Shown here in pieces: positions 1 to 11,923 of a DNA stretch of 64,000 bases (its first letter is position 1; every line of letters starts with the position of its first letter). The translations under genes and the position numbers were made by a program. The notes under the pieces were generated by a model. It saw only the letters and a program-made list of their open reading frames with translations. It had not been told where the DNA came from and made no database searches. The stretch covers positions 132,100,262 to 132,164,261 of the forward strand of contig NC_080572.1 of assembly GCF_030247185.1 (NCBI RefSeq). Reading direction: 5' to 3'. Origin of the DNA: Malaya genurostris (taxonomy: Eukaryota; Arthropoda; Insecta; Diptera; Culicidae).

Positions 1-798
1 ATAATGTGCACTATGTGGAGCATGAAAATATCAAGTGCAACATTCCACTATATATGAAAGATAGTACTATAGAAGTGCGTGTGCATGATCTTCCCTCAAG
101 CGTCATCGATCCCTATATTCGCAAAACCATGTCCCAATACGGAGAGATTCTCTCTATCGAAAAAGAAAAGTGAAAGAATTTTTTCCCCGGTATTCTAAAT
201 GGCGTACGTTTGTTACGCATGCGCTTGAGGAGGCCTATACCTTCTTATGTGACATTCGGTCAGGATACAAGAATACCGTGCAAATCACTTGGCCACATGT
301 CAAAATTGCCAAAAAGCTGTTCACTACGGTAAACCATGTGATAAACCGGACAAGGAGACAACTACACCAAAGGACAACGGTGCTTCCTTCACATCAACCC
401 CAAGCAACCCCAGTACACCTGTGACAGTCACCAACAACAGGAAAGTATCCCCTCCAACGAAACCATCCAACGTAACCCCTATAGAACAAAGTACACCAGC
501 TGCAGTTAACAGCTTACCGTCCAACCAACCAGCAACTGCAAACAATGTACAACAAGGCGCATCAACAGCAACTAGCATCGAAATCAACAACAATACCACG
601 GCAATGGATGACGAGACGAACCACGAACAAACTGCCCCTCAATCCTCGCAGGAGGAAAATGGAAGCTCCTCTTCCCCTAGAAAAAGGGTGACAACGAGAT
701 CCAATACAAAAAAAAATTATCTAAAAACTCAGCTAAATCGGCCACGTAAAGCTTGTACGCAAATAGACCTGAATAAAATATCTTTTAAATAAAAAAAA
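1..798 (+). mobile_element. Family A gag-only non-LTR element, copy 1 (5' end outside window)
   Basis: Same sequence family as the copies at 46293-47446 and 60596-61767, here on the plus strand. The reading frame encodes an RRM-like segment (VRVHDLPSSVIDPYIRK) and, further on, one CCHC knuckle followed by a Thr/Ser/Asn-rich tail. It ends in AATAAA, a few bases and an A8 run at 791-798. Breaks: a TGG-to-TGA change at about 171-173 compared with copy 3, and a deletion of about 20 bp near 288 that removes the residues just before the knuckle. The next base (799) is Jockey ORF2 sequence, so the 3' junction is an insertion point, not an ORF1-ORF2 boundary of one element. Confidence 0.75.
289..792 (+). 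pseudogene. C-terminal part of the family A ORF1 (CCHC knuckle, low-complexity tail)
   Basis: The first residues read MATCQNCQKAVHYGKPC, a CX2CX4HX4C zinc knuckle as in LINE ORF1 (gag-like) RNA-binding proteins. It is followed by about 110 residues rich in T, S, N, P and Q, and a basic end (PRKRVTTRSNTKK). The upstream RRM-like part lies at 1-170 in the same parental protein but is separated by a stop and a small deletion. Not a host gene: two more copies lie in the window. Confidence 0.7.
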
Positions 799-1243
799 TC
801 TACCCCGCAATTGAATACGCAGTTCCTATTTGGCGGGGCTGTGCACGAACACACAAACTGAGGCTTCAGCGCATTCAAAGTAAGATCTTAAAGATGATTC
901 TAAATCTACCCTTTCGGACAAGGACTAGTGAAATACATGAGATGGCCTCCCTGGATGTACTAGAACAAAAAATCGAACAATACTGTACAAAATTTGAGGA
1001 GAGGTGCTAAGTCTCTGTAATACAATTAATTCAAAATTTGTACGTATTAGGTTAGGGATAGTTATAAGTAGGCAGATATTTTATTAATAATTAAAATAAA
1101 TATTATGATTAAACACGAACATGTAAAACAAGAGTCACTAAAACACCTATTAATAATAACGAATCGTGTGAACAACAAAGATGAATGGCCAATGGGTCAA
1201 AACACTTGCACTGTAAAATGTTGATGTAATACACAAAAATAAT
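799..1243 (+). mobile_element. Jockey-clade LINE (family D) 3' end fragment
   Basis: Collinear with 23315-23754: the end of ORF2 (IEYAVPIWRGC-type residues), then a 3'UTR with GGTATTAGGTTAGGGATAG and a terminal TACACAAAAATAA. About 90% identical to the other copy by eye. No RT core is present. Its 5' side is cut by family A copy 1, which sits inside this ORF2 fragment. Confidence 0.7.
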
Positions 1244-1249
1244 CGATTT

Positions 1250-2600
1250 TCGAACCACGGCTCCTCTTTTATAACGTTCACTTGAAGATATGTGCCTGAC
1301 TACCTCAAAATCGTCGTCATTGCGCTTGACAAAACGTAATTTTTGAGTTGTTTGTGGTTATCTCACACTGTTCAAAATATTATCCTAAGTTCCTGATCAT
1401 ATTTTTGATGAAATAGTGAAACAATTATGTTGCTGCAATTATTACAAGTCGAGATATTTACGATTAAGTTCTGCCCATTCTTCCATATGGCAAATTTTGA
1501 ACGGTGCCCCATAGTAAAGTAAGTCGTATTCACGACAATATAAAAGGTAATCTTCGAATAAAAACTGTTCATTTTTTCTATTGCTACAGACGGTACTGGA
1601 TGTCGAGGTGAGGTTCTCTCACCAACATCAGTAAGACCAACCCAGTATAAAGCGTGAAACGCTCAGGTCGTCCTCTCATTTGGATTTCGGTCAGCAGTCG
1701 GCAATCTCATACCTATCTCGTAGTCATTTTGCGTGGTATAAAGTCACAGAGCCAGTTTTCAAGATAATTTGATTAGCTTTGTGTAATTTTTGAAGTGCAA
1801 AACTCGCAACAGTGTTTAAGATCTTAGATAATTACACAATTGACCCTTCTGAATGTCAGAAATTTTTCTCGTATGGCAGTTTGATAACTTTTTTCACTGA
1901 AATATTTAAATCCGAAATGAAATAATTGACATCAAAATTCTGTATGTTGATATTTACAACAATAATTGTATATCCAAAGAATTATGCGAAATTTTCTTCA
2001 CTATACTGTATAGGCCCATTATTTAACTACTTCTAGCTTGTAGTAGAACTTTCTTCTGATTTGCTATATAAAATGCATAGAACCGACTCAGAAGCTATTA
2101 ATTAAAGGTTCCTTTCAGAACCACCATTTTTTTCATAAAGAACCATACTGGTTATTTCGTAATATTTAATTGTGTGTCAGAATGTTTAATTTAACTAATT
2201 TGTACATTAATTTAGGTGTATCGTTTCAAATTCTAGTAGTAAAAAGAGAAAAGCTAGAACAATTCACACAATCTATCAACTAATTGATATTCGAAAGTGT
2301 TTCTGTCAGTTTTATTCGTATTCACGGCATTCAGTTATGTCTCTGACATTACATCATAGTTCTGACATCACTTGAAACTACCGGTTCTTTTTACACTGTA
2401 TGCATTGTAAACGATCATAACCCTTATCGGACACAAGTGATAAAGAATCACATATTAGATAGTTAAACACAGGAATTGTTTTAATTGAATTTCTTATTTG
2501 TTCGGTCAGGTGAACCTAAATAGTAGGAATACTAAATGTAAGTTGAATATACTCGTATTACAGCTTTGAAGCTACAGTCATCAGAATCGACTTGACTAAC
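1250..2600. repeat. Diverged interspersed repeat R1, copy 1
   Basis: No coding potential. Several blocks recur at 49690-51430: ATATGTGCYTGACTACMTCA at 1282 and 50440; the TATGTCTCTGACATTACA block at 2335 and 51386; and the CATCAGTAAGA...AAACGCTCAGGTC block at 1626-1670, which matches 49720-49770 in reverse orientation. AT-rich. The mixed block orientation suggests an old, rearranged element. No clear termini seen. Confidence 0.45.
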
Positions 2601-2678
2601 GAGAATTCCGAAAGATCCCAACAAACTTCAAAGATATTTTGATCGGATTCTATTCAGAGGTTCTATTCGACGAATAAA

Positions 2679-4980
2679 ATGCCGGAATCGAGCCGATCCG
2701 ACTGTACGATATGTCTGTTGCCGAACAACATTGACGACGTGGTCGAATGGTTGTCAGAACTGGTTCCACTTTGGATGTGTATATTTCAATGAGAGCAAAA
2801 AGCAGCAGGATTGGAAGTGTTCCTCGTGTGCTTCAAAATCCACAGGAGACGACGAGAACAATCTACAACCGCCATCCACACTACCAAATTCCGATAATCG
2901 GGAACCAATTCTTATTGATTCACGTGCCGCTCAGATTAAACTTAACCTCAATCGTTTAGAGGAGGAAGAAATAGCGTTAATGCAGAAGAAAATCGAACTG
3001 AATCTATCAACTCAACTTAAAAGGCAAAAGTTACAGATGGAAAAGGAGGCTAATAGAGCAAAAAATGATATTCTGCGTGGACATTGGAGTGGAATAGCCG
3101 TTGGAGATGGAGTTTACGAGGATACTCCCGGACGAGTAAGAGAGTGGTCCCAGGTGTTAAATCAGGTTGTGGCTAGATCGAGTCAGGAAGTTTTTTGTCT
3201 CGATAGTCGTCACTAAGGTTTATCGAGTGTGTTTACCACCACTATCTGAGTTACAACCGCCTTTGAATACATTACCGTACTCTTTTCAACCGCATGGTGC
3301 GACCTTGCTATCAGAACCTACGCAAGGTCTGTCCAACCAGCCAGTAGTGCATTCATCACCACATCCCTTCAACCCTAGTGAGACATCGACAGCGCAGCCA
3401 GTCTACCCGGGTTATACAAAAAATTTATTGCCTGATTTTCTACCGCTTAGCGGCATGCGTCAACCAGGATCATCAACACCAATAACAGCTGGCCCATCAG
3501 GTCATCCAGTTGCAGACGTCACAAACCTCACTCAGTCGATGCCACCTATTGTAAATTCTTTTAGACAACACATGGTACAATACCTACCAGTTTTTCCCTC
3601 GTTACAACACTATTAGTATACTAGAGCAAACAATCCAAATATCCAAATAAATGCTACTGCGCCTCAAGGGTCCATCCTCTTTCCACAAAGGGTTTATTCT
3701 CAAATGCCATCAGTGCTACTACCGACTGTGCCGGTCTGTGAGGGTGACAGTCCGACAGCACGTCAGCTGGCGGCGAGACACGTAATGTCAAAGGATTTGC
3801 CTACATCACCGGGCGGTCAGAAGAGTGGCCGTTGTTTTTAAGTGCTTACACAGCATCAACAGAAGCGTGTGGTTACAATAACGCAGAGAATCTAGGACGC
3901 CTACAAAGATGTCTTAAAGGAAGTGCGTTGGAAGCTGTTTGGAGTCGCTTGTTGTTACCGTCATCAGTACCACATGTGATGCAGTCATTGCAGATTCTAT
4001 AAGGCCGTCCTGAACAAATGAGGACGTTAGTGAACTTTGGATTGGCTGTGCAGAATTACTGCGACCACTTAGAGGCAGCTGGCCAAATATCTCATCTGTT
4101 AAATCCGGTGTTATTACACGAGTTGGTGGATAAACTGCCAGCGCACCTGAAATTAGATTGGGCTGTGAGCGACAGTACGCAATCGTTGACTTGCGGTTGA
4201 TCGTAAGTTACTCGTTTCAAAGTTTCTTAATGCTCATTCGGCAACACCGACAACGCAACTTGAGAAACAAAAAGAATCGACGGTGAGCTGTCTCGTCTGT
4301 AACAGGTAAAATCACAAAGTCGAGTATGCCTCGGTAGACATGGTAGAAAGCCATGTAGGTCGCCGGCGCGCTGTAATATTGTAGGATGTCAGCTACGACA
4401 CAATCCTCTACTCCACGGATCATTGGTCTCTATTATTGCTGAGCCATCGGATAAAGTTAGACGAGACGCGGATGCTGCAATATCGCTCCACAATGTACAA
4501 GGCTCCTTGCTTCTTCGTATTCTCCTTGTGATCGAGGAAAATCTGTTAATACTCATGCTTTTATAAACGAAGGATCATCTGTTACTCTAGTGGAGAAGAA
4601 ATTGGCTAACATACTAGAAGCAGAAGGTGGCAACCGATCGCTGTGCCCGAGTAGAGGAGGACTCAACAAATCACACTGGATATCTCTAGCGAGGAGAATA
4701 GTTATATGTACAAAATCGATTACCGTTCGGTCGTTAGCTCTTCCCCAGCAAACACTGGGATGCGACGATCTATCTCTTCGGCATGATCATATACGTAATT
4801 TACCGATCAAAAGTTTCGAGAACTTTACTCCTGGTAATCATCGGTGTAAAGCGCGCTCATCTGACTGCGACGACACACGACCGCCAAGGGTCAACAAAGA
4901 GAACTCGTAGCAGAAAAAACCCGTTTAGGTTAGGCAGTGTACGATCACGTGCTAGGTCAAGCAAAGCACACCAGTTTTAG
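2679..4980 (+). pseudogene. Decayed BEL/Pao element: gag with N-terminal PHD-type finger, plus protease region
   Basis: Starts at an ATG at 2679 (MPESSRSDCTICLL...). After a one-base shift it reads CQNWFHFGCV...WKCSSC, which is the C4HC3 spacing of a PHD-like finger found at the N-terminus of many mosquito BEL Gag proteins. A coiled-coil-like stretch rich in E, K and Q follows (2930-3070). About 3780-4200 matches the DUF1759-type gag domain in broken frames (EQMRTLVNFGLAVQNYCDHL, then LVDKLPAHLKLDWA). About 4560-4620 reads EGSSVTLVEKKLA, resembling the BEL protease active-site region, and 4730-4860 resembles the protease C-terminal part (LPIKSFENFTPG). Many frameshifts and stops. No RT or integrase, and no LTRs seen. 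Confidence 0.6.
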
Positions 4981-5123
4981 TCTACAGAAGCAGACAATCC
5001 AAGTAGTAATTAAAACATATTAAACATATTTTATTAAAAACTATTTATTGGGATATGAGTTAAAATTAAATTATTAAGATTTGAATTGGGTGTTCAGCCA
5101 CAAGTTGTGACTTTTCAGCCCTA

Positions 5124-5358
<235 letters not shown>

Positions 5359-7312
5359 GGGTTATTACCATGAGAACATCATTTGCTTCCGCAATTCTGA
5401 GATTTTTGTGTAGGGAAAATTCTAAACCTACTTGTATTGTGTAATGGGGAAAAGGAACTTATATACTAACTTACTAACTAATACAGAGAGCGAATCGATT
5501 CAATTGAAGATTGCATCGATTTTTGAATTTGCTTATAATATTATGTGACATTATATCTAATGGTTCTATATTTGTGAGTCTGTGTAACTCATTTGTACTA
5601 AACCAGAGAGGACGCTTCAAAATCATTTTCAGAATTTTATTCTGAATCCTTTGAAGCGTTTTCTTGCTGGTGGAACAACAACTTGACCAAATTGGTACTG
5701 CATAAAGCATGGCTGGTCTGAAAATTTGTTTATAAATTAACAATTTGTTTTTAAGACAAAGCTTAGAATTTCTGTTAATAAGAGGATATAAACATTTAAT
5801 ATATTTATTACACTTTGCCTGGATTCCTTCAATGTGATCCTTGAAAGTGAGTTTTTTGTCATACGTTAAACCTAAGTATTTAGCTTGATCAGACATTTGG
5901 TTTAATTTTCCATTTTGACAGATAATCACTGAATATATTTAAACTTCTTTGTAGGCGACTGCAGATCACTCTTAGATTTCTACCTGTGGCTAACAGACTT
6001 GAGTCGTCACAGAATAGCGATTTCTGACAACCAACGGGTAGATTTGGAAGATCAGAAGTGAAAATATTGGTACTGCATAAAGCATGGCTGGTCTGAAAAT
6101 TTGTTTATAAATTAACAATTTGTTTTTGAGACAAAGCTTAGAATTTCTGTTAATAAGAGGATATAAACATTTAATATATTTATTACACTTTGCCTGGATT
6201 CCTTCAATGTGATCCTTGAAAGTGAGTTTTTTGTCATACGTTAAACCTAAGTATTTAGCTTGATCAGACCATGTCAATTCCAAGCCATTCAATTTGAGAA
6301 TGTGATTATTGTTTGGTTTAAGAAAAGAAGCTCTTGGCTTATGAGGAAAAATAATTAATTGTGTTTTTGCTGCATTTGGTTTAATTTTCCATTTTGACAG
6401 ATAATCACTGAAAATATTTAAACTTCTTTGTAGGCGACTGCAGATCACTCTTAGATTTCTACCTGTGGCTAACAGACTTGAGTCGTCACAGAATAGCGAT
6501 TTCTGACAACCAACGGGTAGATTTGGAAGATCAGAAGTGAATATATTATGCAAGATTGGAGCTACGCTCGAACCCTGTGGAACACCTGCTCGTACGGGTA
6601 GCAATTCAGATTTATAATTCTGATAGCTAACCTGAAGAGTACGATCAGTTAAATAATTTTGAATCATTTTGATCAAATAAATAGGAAACTGGAAATCAGA
6701 CATTTTTGCTATTAAACCTTTGTGCCAAACACTGTCGAATGCTTTTTCTATGTCTAGAAGAGCAACTCCAGTGGATAACCCAGAAGTTTTATTTGCTTTT
6801 ATCATGTTCGTTACTCTGACAAGTTGATGAGTAGTTGAATGTTCATGACGAAATCCAAACTGCTCTGGTAAAAAAATTGAATTCTCATTTATATGAGACA
6901 TCATTCTCAACAAGATAATTTTTTCAAAAAGTTTACTGATAGAAGAAAGTAAGCTAATTGGTCGATAACTTGATGTTTCTGCTGTATTTCTATCAGGTTT
7001 CAGAATATGAATTACTTTAGCGTTTTTCCATCTTTTTGGGAAGTAAGCTAATGAAAAACACTTGTTGAAAATTTTAACCAGGAGTCTCAAGGCAACATCT
7101 TTAATAAGAATATTAAAAATTCCATCATTACCAGGAGCCTTCATGTTTTTGAGTTTCCTAATAATTGATTTAATTTCATCAAAATTCGTCTCAAAAATGT
7201 CATCTTGTGATAACACTTGGGTTGAAATATGCTCATATTTCAGTGAGACTTCATTTTCAATAGGACTCACAACGTTCATATTAAAATTGTGCACACTCTC
7301 GAAACTGCGCAA
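5359..7312 (-). mobile_element. 5'-truncated Jockey-clade LINE (family C), RT and C-terminal region
   Basis: Minus-strand ORF2 remnant running from about RT motif 0 to the C-terminus. Visible RT landmarks: KAPGNDGI, SYRPISLLSSISKLFEK, QFGFR, ALLDIEKAFDSVWHKGL, AGVPQGSSVAP and FCDDSSLL (the FADD box with A changed to C but both aspartates kept). No endonuclease domain, so the copy is 5'-truncated at about 7312. An internal tandem duplication (unit about 5690-6066, repeated from about 6067) breaks the reading frame near 6000. The 3'UTR runs into the TA tract. Confidence 0.85.
5990..7312 (-). pseudogene. Jockey ORF2 reverse transcriptase, interrupted by a tandem duplication
   Basis: 440-codon open stretch with all RT palm motifs, including the two aspartates of FCDD. 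The true C-terminal part continues in 5474-5929 (SDQAKYLGLTYDKKLTFKDH, then LYPLINRNSKLCLKN), which appears twice because of the duplication. Enzymatically this would be RNA-directed DNA polymerase for target-primed reverse transcription. Without the endonuclease and an intact C-terminus it is not functional. Confidence 0.8.
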
Positions 7313-7639
7313 TTATCATTTGTCGTTCTGTGTGGTATATCTGAGCTGGTGTGAATCAGCAGTTTTGATTCAAATGCTTTTTCATCCCATTGTATGATAT
7401 GTTCTATATGTTCATGGTTTATGGCATTGGTTGGTTTATGGAATTAACATTAGATTTCCAAATCAAAGCTGACTGCATCTAAAGCGTGCACAATAGATAT
7501 TATTATACGTAAATATTGGTAATTTCAAATGCGCATAGCTTCTTTGTACGTAGTAGGAAATTTAACAATAGGCAAAATGATCTGCATTAAGGCAGATATC
7601 GCATCTAGGAAAGGAAGGTGCGTACTTGGCATTAATGAA
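7313..7639. other. No recognisable feature
   Basis: AT-rich spacer between the LINE and the hAT remnant. I see no coding motif, RNA gene or repeat in it. Confidence 0.5.
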
Positions 7640-9610
7640 TAGTTGATAATCGATGGAAAAGTTGTGGTGCGCACACTTGTTATGGTAGAGCGGTTTAGTA
7701 GAAACATATCCGAAAATATTTACGAAGAAATTATAAATGTGATGTATAAATTTGATATAAATAGTAAACAACTATATTCAATTACTTCTGATAATGTTTC
7801 GAATTTTGTGAAGGATAGCCGGTTACTGAGAGAAGCACAGCAAGAGTACATGGGAAGTGCAACAAATATGAATTTCGGAAACCAATCCGATAATGAAGAC
7901 TTCGAAGAAGACAACTTAGACGAGATAGAATGAACAAAAATGGATCTCCAGAGCAACTAAGGTAAGTTTAAAATTTTGATGAAAAGTTCAGTAGTATAGC
8001 ATACTGTCTAAATTATATTAAATGTCTATATTTTATTATTGTTGTTAATATTTTGAGGATTTGAATTTCGAAATATGACCGGTAAATCCAAAACAGTATG
8101 CTGATCGACACATTCATCACCAATTAAACAATATTGTATGGTGGCTCGATGTGATATTTGTTTTATTTTGTTGTTATATACTGTAATAATTGTAAAAGCT
8201 AATAAAAATTTTAATAATTGAAATAATAATTAGTTTCACACGACATGTACATCAATTTTCAATTTTTTTTATTGAATTGAAAATCACAACCGCTGTAAAA
8301 TTCAATTGATTATCTATGTATTTTTATGCATCGTTCAGTTTCAGATTTAACGAAATTATTTTGGCGAGGTTGTAAATGTTTTTGTATATATATATTTTTA
8401 TTGCAAAGTTTGTTCGATTTAACATTTTGCCGTGTACAACAATGGTATTTTTCATAATGATGGAATGTGAAAATATATTCGTGTTTGTTTTAATGAAGAC
8501 TTGATTGCTGAACAATTTTTTTGAAAAAAATTCAATTTAATCTATGATGCAATTATAACGTTACAGTGTCATTGAATCTGATGCTACCAACGATCCTAAA
8601 TTCTCTAGAGCAGAACTAATGGAGTTTCCTAACGATAACCTTGCGGAAAATAATTCAGATGATGACCTACCACTTATCAAACAACCTTATCTGACAGGTG
8701 TTAAGTGTGCAGCCCACGACCTTCAACTATCAGTTTATGATGTGTTGAAGAGCAGATCTTTATCAAACTTTCTAGTGAAAATAAGAAAATTGGCGAAAAT
8801 ATTGCGATCACAGCCATATTTCAACTCTTTTAAAATGGACATAAACAGAAAAAAAACCTTTTCTGGATGGAGGTTCTGCTCATCTCATGGTGAAACGGAT
8901 GATGAGAAACCATTCATTCTGTCAATGCTATCGACAACTCTTTTAATGGAAATCGACGATAAATTTTGGAATATGGTTACCCGCTTTGTTGTTGTAACTA
9001 AGCCTCTTTACATTTTAACTCAAAAAAATTCAAGAAGAGTCATTAACTTGTGGCTCAATGTATCTTTTTTGGAAAGAGTGTTGCTTAGAACTTGATGAAG
9101 CAGACGATTCTCTTGCCTCTAAGCTTCATGAAGCGCTGAAGAAGCGACAATACATGTGGTTTCATAATCCAGTTTTTTCAGCAGCTTTGTATGTGGATTT
9201 CGAATGATTTCGAGCCTCCAATTTTTTCAACTGAACAAAAAGAGGAAGCCATAGCAAGTTCGTTTTAGGATTAATAATGCTTAATACAATATTTCTATTC
9301 TAAATATCAACACCTGATGAAAACCTTCAATTATCTCCGCACTTTCGGAAGTGATGCTGAAGTGATAGTAAATTTGCCATAATCAACATCAAGAAGAATT
9401 TCATTTTCCTCTTCATGCTGATGTCATAGCTTTTTGGGAAAAACGAAAAAGACAAAATAAGGAACTTTCGGACCTGTTCCTAACTGCTTTGCGAATGCCG
9501 TGCACACAAGTTTCAGTGGAATGAAGTTTCCACGGGCTGTCTCAAATATTGAAATCACGAATGAATTTAGGCACAGTAACACTAGAAAAAATTCTTTTTG
9601 TTAAATCAAA
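7640..9610 (+). pseudogene. hAT-superfamily transposase remnant
   Basis: Three blocks in order. 7643-7933 contains YSITSDNVSNFVKDSRLL, the SDN region of the hAT DDE core. 8570-9095 contains LTGVKCAAHDLQLSVYDVLK, matching the conserved RCAAHxLQL box. 9098-9610 carries the C-terminal dimerisation block in broken frame (HADVIAFWEKRKRQNKELSDL, then PCTQVSVE and a final LEKILFVKSNKV). Between blocks one and two, GTAAGT at 7962 and TTACAG ending at 8566 could bound a 605-bp intron. Several stops and frameshifts; no TIRs recognised. Confidence 0.7.
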
Positions 9611-10996
9611 CAAAGTTAAATCAAAACAAATTTTTTGAAAAAATCTTACAGATACGCTTCTCTTGAAAAATGATTATTGTTTTCATTCTCACAAAAGCAT
9701 TAATCTTTGTATGATTTGTTCCAGCATCCGCGAAAAACTAATGGAAATTGGAACAAGTAGATCCTGGTTTTGCCAGCTTCCCGGCTGTTCATTGCTGAAA
9801 TTGCTCTATTGTCCAATTATCTGTTACTGAATTTCTAGAAAGTTTTATATCGTCACATTTTCATTTATTGATAATTGTCACACTTCTTTGTAATGCAGAT
9901 ATTTCAGATAAATGAATGCTATTATAAATTATATTTTCTCAACTTGAAAAATGTACCGGTTTTATTGATAAAACACCATGAAATCCCTTTCACACTAAAA
10001 CATTTCTGAAATATTTTGCATTAGATGAACCGTTCTTCAACGCCATATTAAATGGATTTTTATCCGTGTAGAGTTACGGTACCAGTAGTTATCTCAGCTC
10101 CACCGTTCATATCATAGACGGACACCATTGGTTAGAGTAAGATCTGCTATCTCTATTCAATGCATTGGTTCAAGTTATGAGATGGAAATAGGTGTATTCA
10201 CATCGAACTTTCGCGTCTCTCTAACACAAATATTATGCATTTTTCATATAAATTTTGTACTGATATTGCGTTTTAGGGTCGAAACAAAGATATTAGTATC
10301 GATTACAGTGGAATCCGCTAGTTGCATGTCAAATAATCTGTAAAATAATGTAGCGGCTCGACTAATAAGATCACAACTGGTACAATTACCCTAGATTACT
10401 AAGATATGCCTCACATAACATAAGAAATGGAAGATGTTGTTCACCTCATGAGACATGACATCTTGTCTTACTAAGCGTTTTAAGATTGCTATGATAGAGT
10501 AGGAGAAACTTTTCGCTACGCAACGATTCACCAAAAGTAAAACAAGCAATTACCCCAAAAAAAACCTTTTACCTATCGTATCTACATGCATACATATAGC
10601 AATTTTAGATCAGTGATACCTAAAAACACCTCAATTTACGTAGCGCTTGAATTTGCTTTTCCGTAGCGCTTGAGTCGTGTTTCATTTCTGCTGACTCTGT
10701 ATCAAAGAATGAGCAGCTCAGAAGAGTGCGCACAATTCTACGCACTCAATATTATACACACGCAGCGCACATAATCAGATGTGAGATATTCTGCTACACA
10801 CAGAGTAGGTAGATTTCTCTTCTCAGTGTTACCTGAGAAGATATATCAAACGAATTGTGTGAGACGCAAAAGATCAAGAGAATGAATTGTGTAGAGAAAA
10901 AATCATGGAACTCACTCGCACTCTTCATGTAAAAACGTGTGCTGTGTGTTTTTTTCTCTTTACTCTCGGTGTGTGCTGAGGAGCATGCCATCTCTG
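9611..10996. other. Non-coding AT-rich spacer with one hairpin
   Basis: No coding motif recognised. A perfect 9-bp stem (TCTTCTCAG at 10818-10826 with CTGAGAAGA at 10833-10841, 6-nt loop) lies upstream of the gypsy LTR. This stretch has no similarity to the sequence upstream of the right LTR nor to Jockey D, which flanks the gypsy element on the other side. Confidence 0.5.
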
Positions 10997-11780
10997 CTCA
11001 GTGACATCTAAATCTGGAAGAGACTGCGCACCCAAGGATCTCGTCCATCCGCGCGTATTCGTGCCAAATTTTTCATCATCCGTCGAGCCTCATTGTGTTC
11101 AATTCCACACGTCCGGTATTAATTGTTCGGAGGCACCAGTTTCAGGTTATTTTCGGTCGATTGTAGTTCGGTCTCACATGCACAATTGAAACAGAGCATC
11201 ACAGTGAAAAAATTGCTTCTTCCGCGTGTTTGAATCGATTGCGGAGTACGTTCTTGTAGGAACTCCTCCGGACGGTGGTGCATACGAAATAAGAAGTGGT
11301 CAACAAACAAAACCGCGTCGTCGTCCTTGACGATAATGGTGCGAAACGGCCGTACGTTGATAGTGGGTTAAACACGCAACTTGCCGTCGTCAGTGAAGAG
11401 AAGAGGGACGTGTCGAACGTGTTCCATATAGTCCAGCGCATCTTTTTGGCTGGCACTGCTCCGGCGTGCTGTCGGAATCACAGAGGGTGGCCGAAGAGAG
11501 AGCGACAAGGTCCGCAGGATCCGGACCACGTGACATCAACTCCCATTCCGGACACGCTCCTGATCGCTCCGACCGGGTTGGAATCAAGAGCAGGCGGTAA
11601 GACGGCCAGGATGGCAGCGAACTTTGGCAAACTGACGACAACATAAATGGTGAGTGCACCGCTTTTTCTTACTATTGCCTCTTTTAAATGAACCGTCATT
11701 ATTATTGATTGGGGGATTATTTCGATTTGGGCTGAGAGACTAATGTCCCTCCCAACAGGGACCAAAATGTTTTTCTAACA
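10997..11780 (+). repeat. Gypsy 5' LTR
   Basis: Matches 19283-20035 from CTCAGTGACATC to the terminal TTTTTCTAACA. Carries about 31 bp (within 11048-11082) that the 3' LTR lacks. The true first base is uncertain because homology starts abruptly at CTCAG in both copies and no purine tract directly precedes the right copy. The LTR is GC-rich and contains a 116-codon open frame in both copies, which I regard as incidental. Confidence 0.85.
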
Positions 11781-11781
11781 C

Positions 11782-11792
11782 TGGCGCCCAAC
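11782..11792 (+). promoter_or_regulatory. Primer-binding site, tRNA-Lys type
   Basis: TGGCGCCCAAC starts one base after the LTR end and is complementary to the 3' end of a lysine tRNA (…GTTGGGCGCCA). The match stops after 11 nt. It primes minus-strand DNA synthesis. Confidence 0.75.
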
Positions 11793-11923
11793 TAAAAATC
11801 CCACACGTAAATTTTTGATTTGTGTATTTGAGCCAGAATTTGTTAGTTCAACGATTACGTAGGATTTGTGATAGCATTTTAAGATTTGGTTTGGTTCCGT
11901 GATACTTAATATATATAAGGAAA

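Noticed and set aside
1..1243. A single LINE with ORF1 followed by a truncated ORF2
   Set aside because: The ORF1 part ends with AATAAA and an A-run at the same point as two other copies that sit in different hosts, so it is a separate insertion.
10818..10841. Hairpin near the gypsy left end taken as a TIR or terminator
   Set aside because: Single small hairpin with no partner and no similarity to the right LTR upstream sequence.
11296..11646. 116-codon open frame present twice with identical sequence (also 19551-19901)
   Set aside because: Lies within both LTRs, so identity follows from LTR duplication. No recognisable domain and overlapping frames are equally open.
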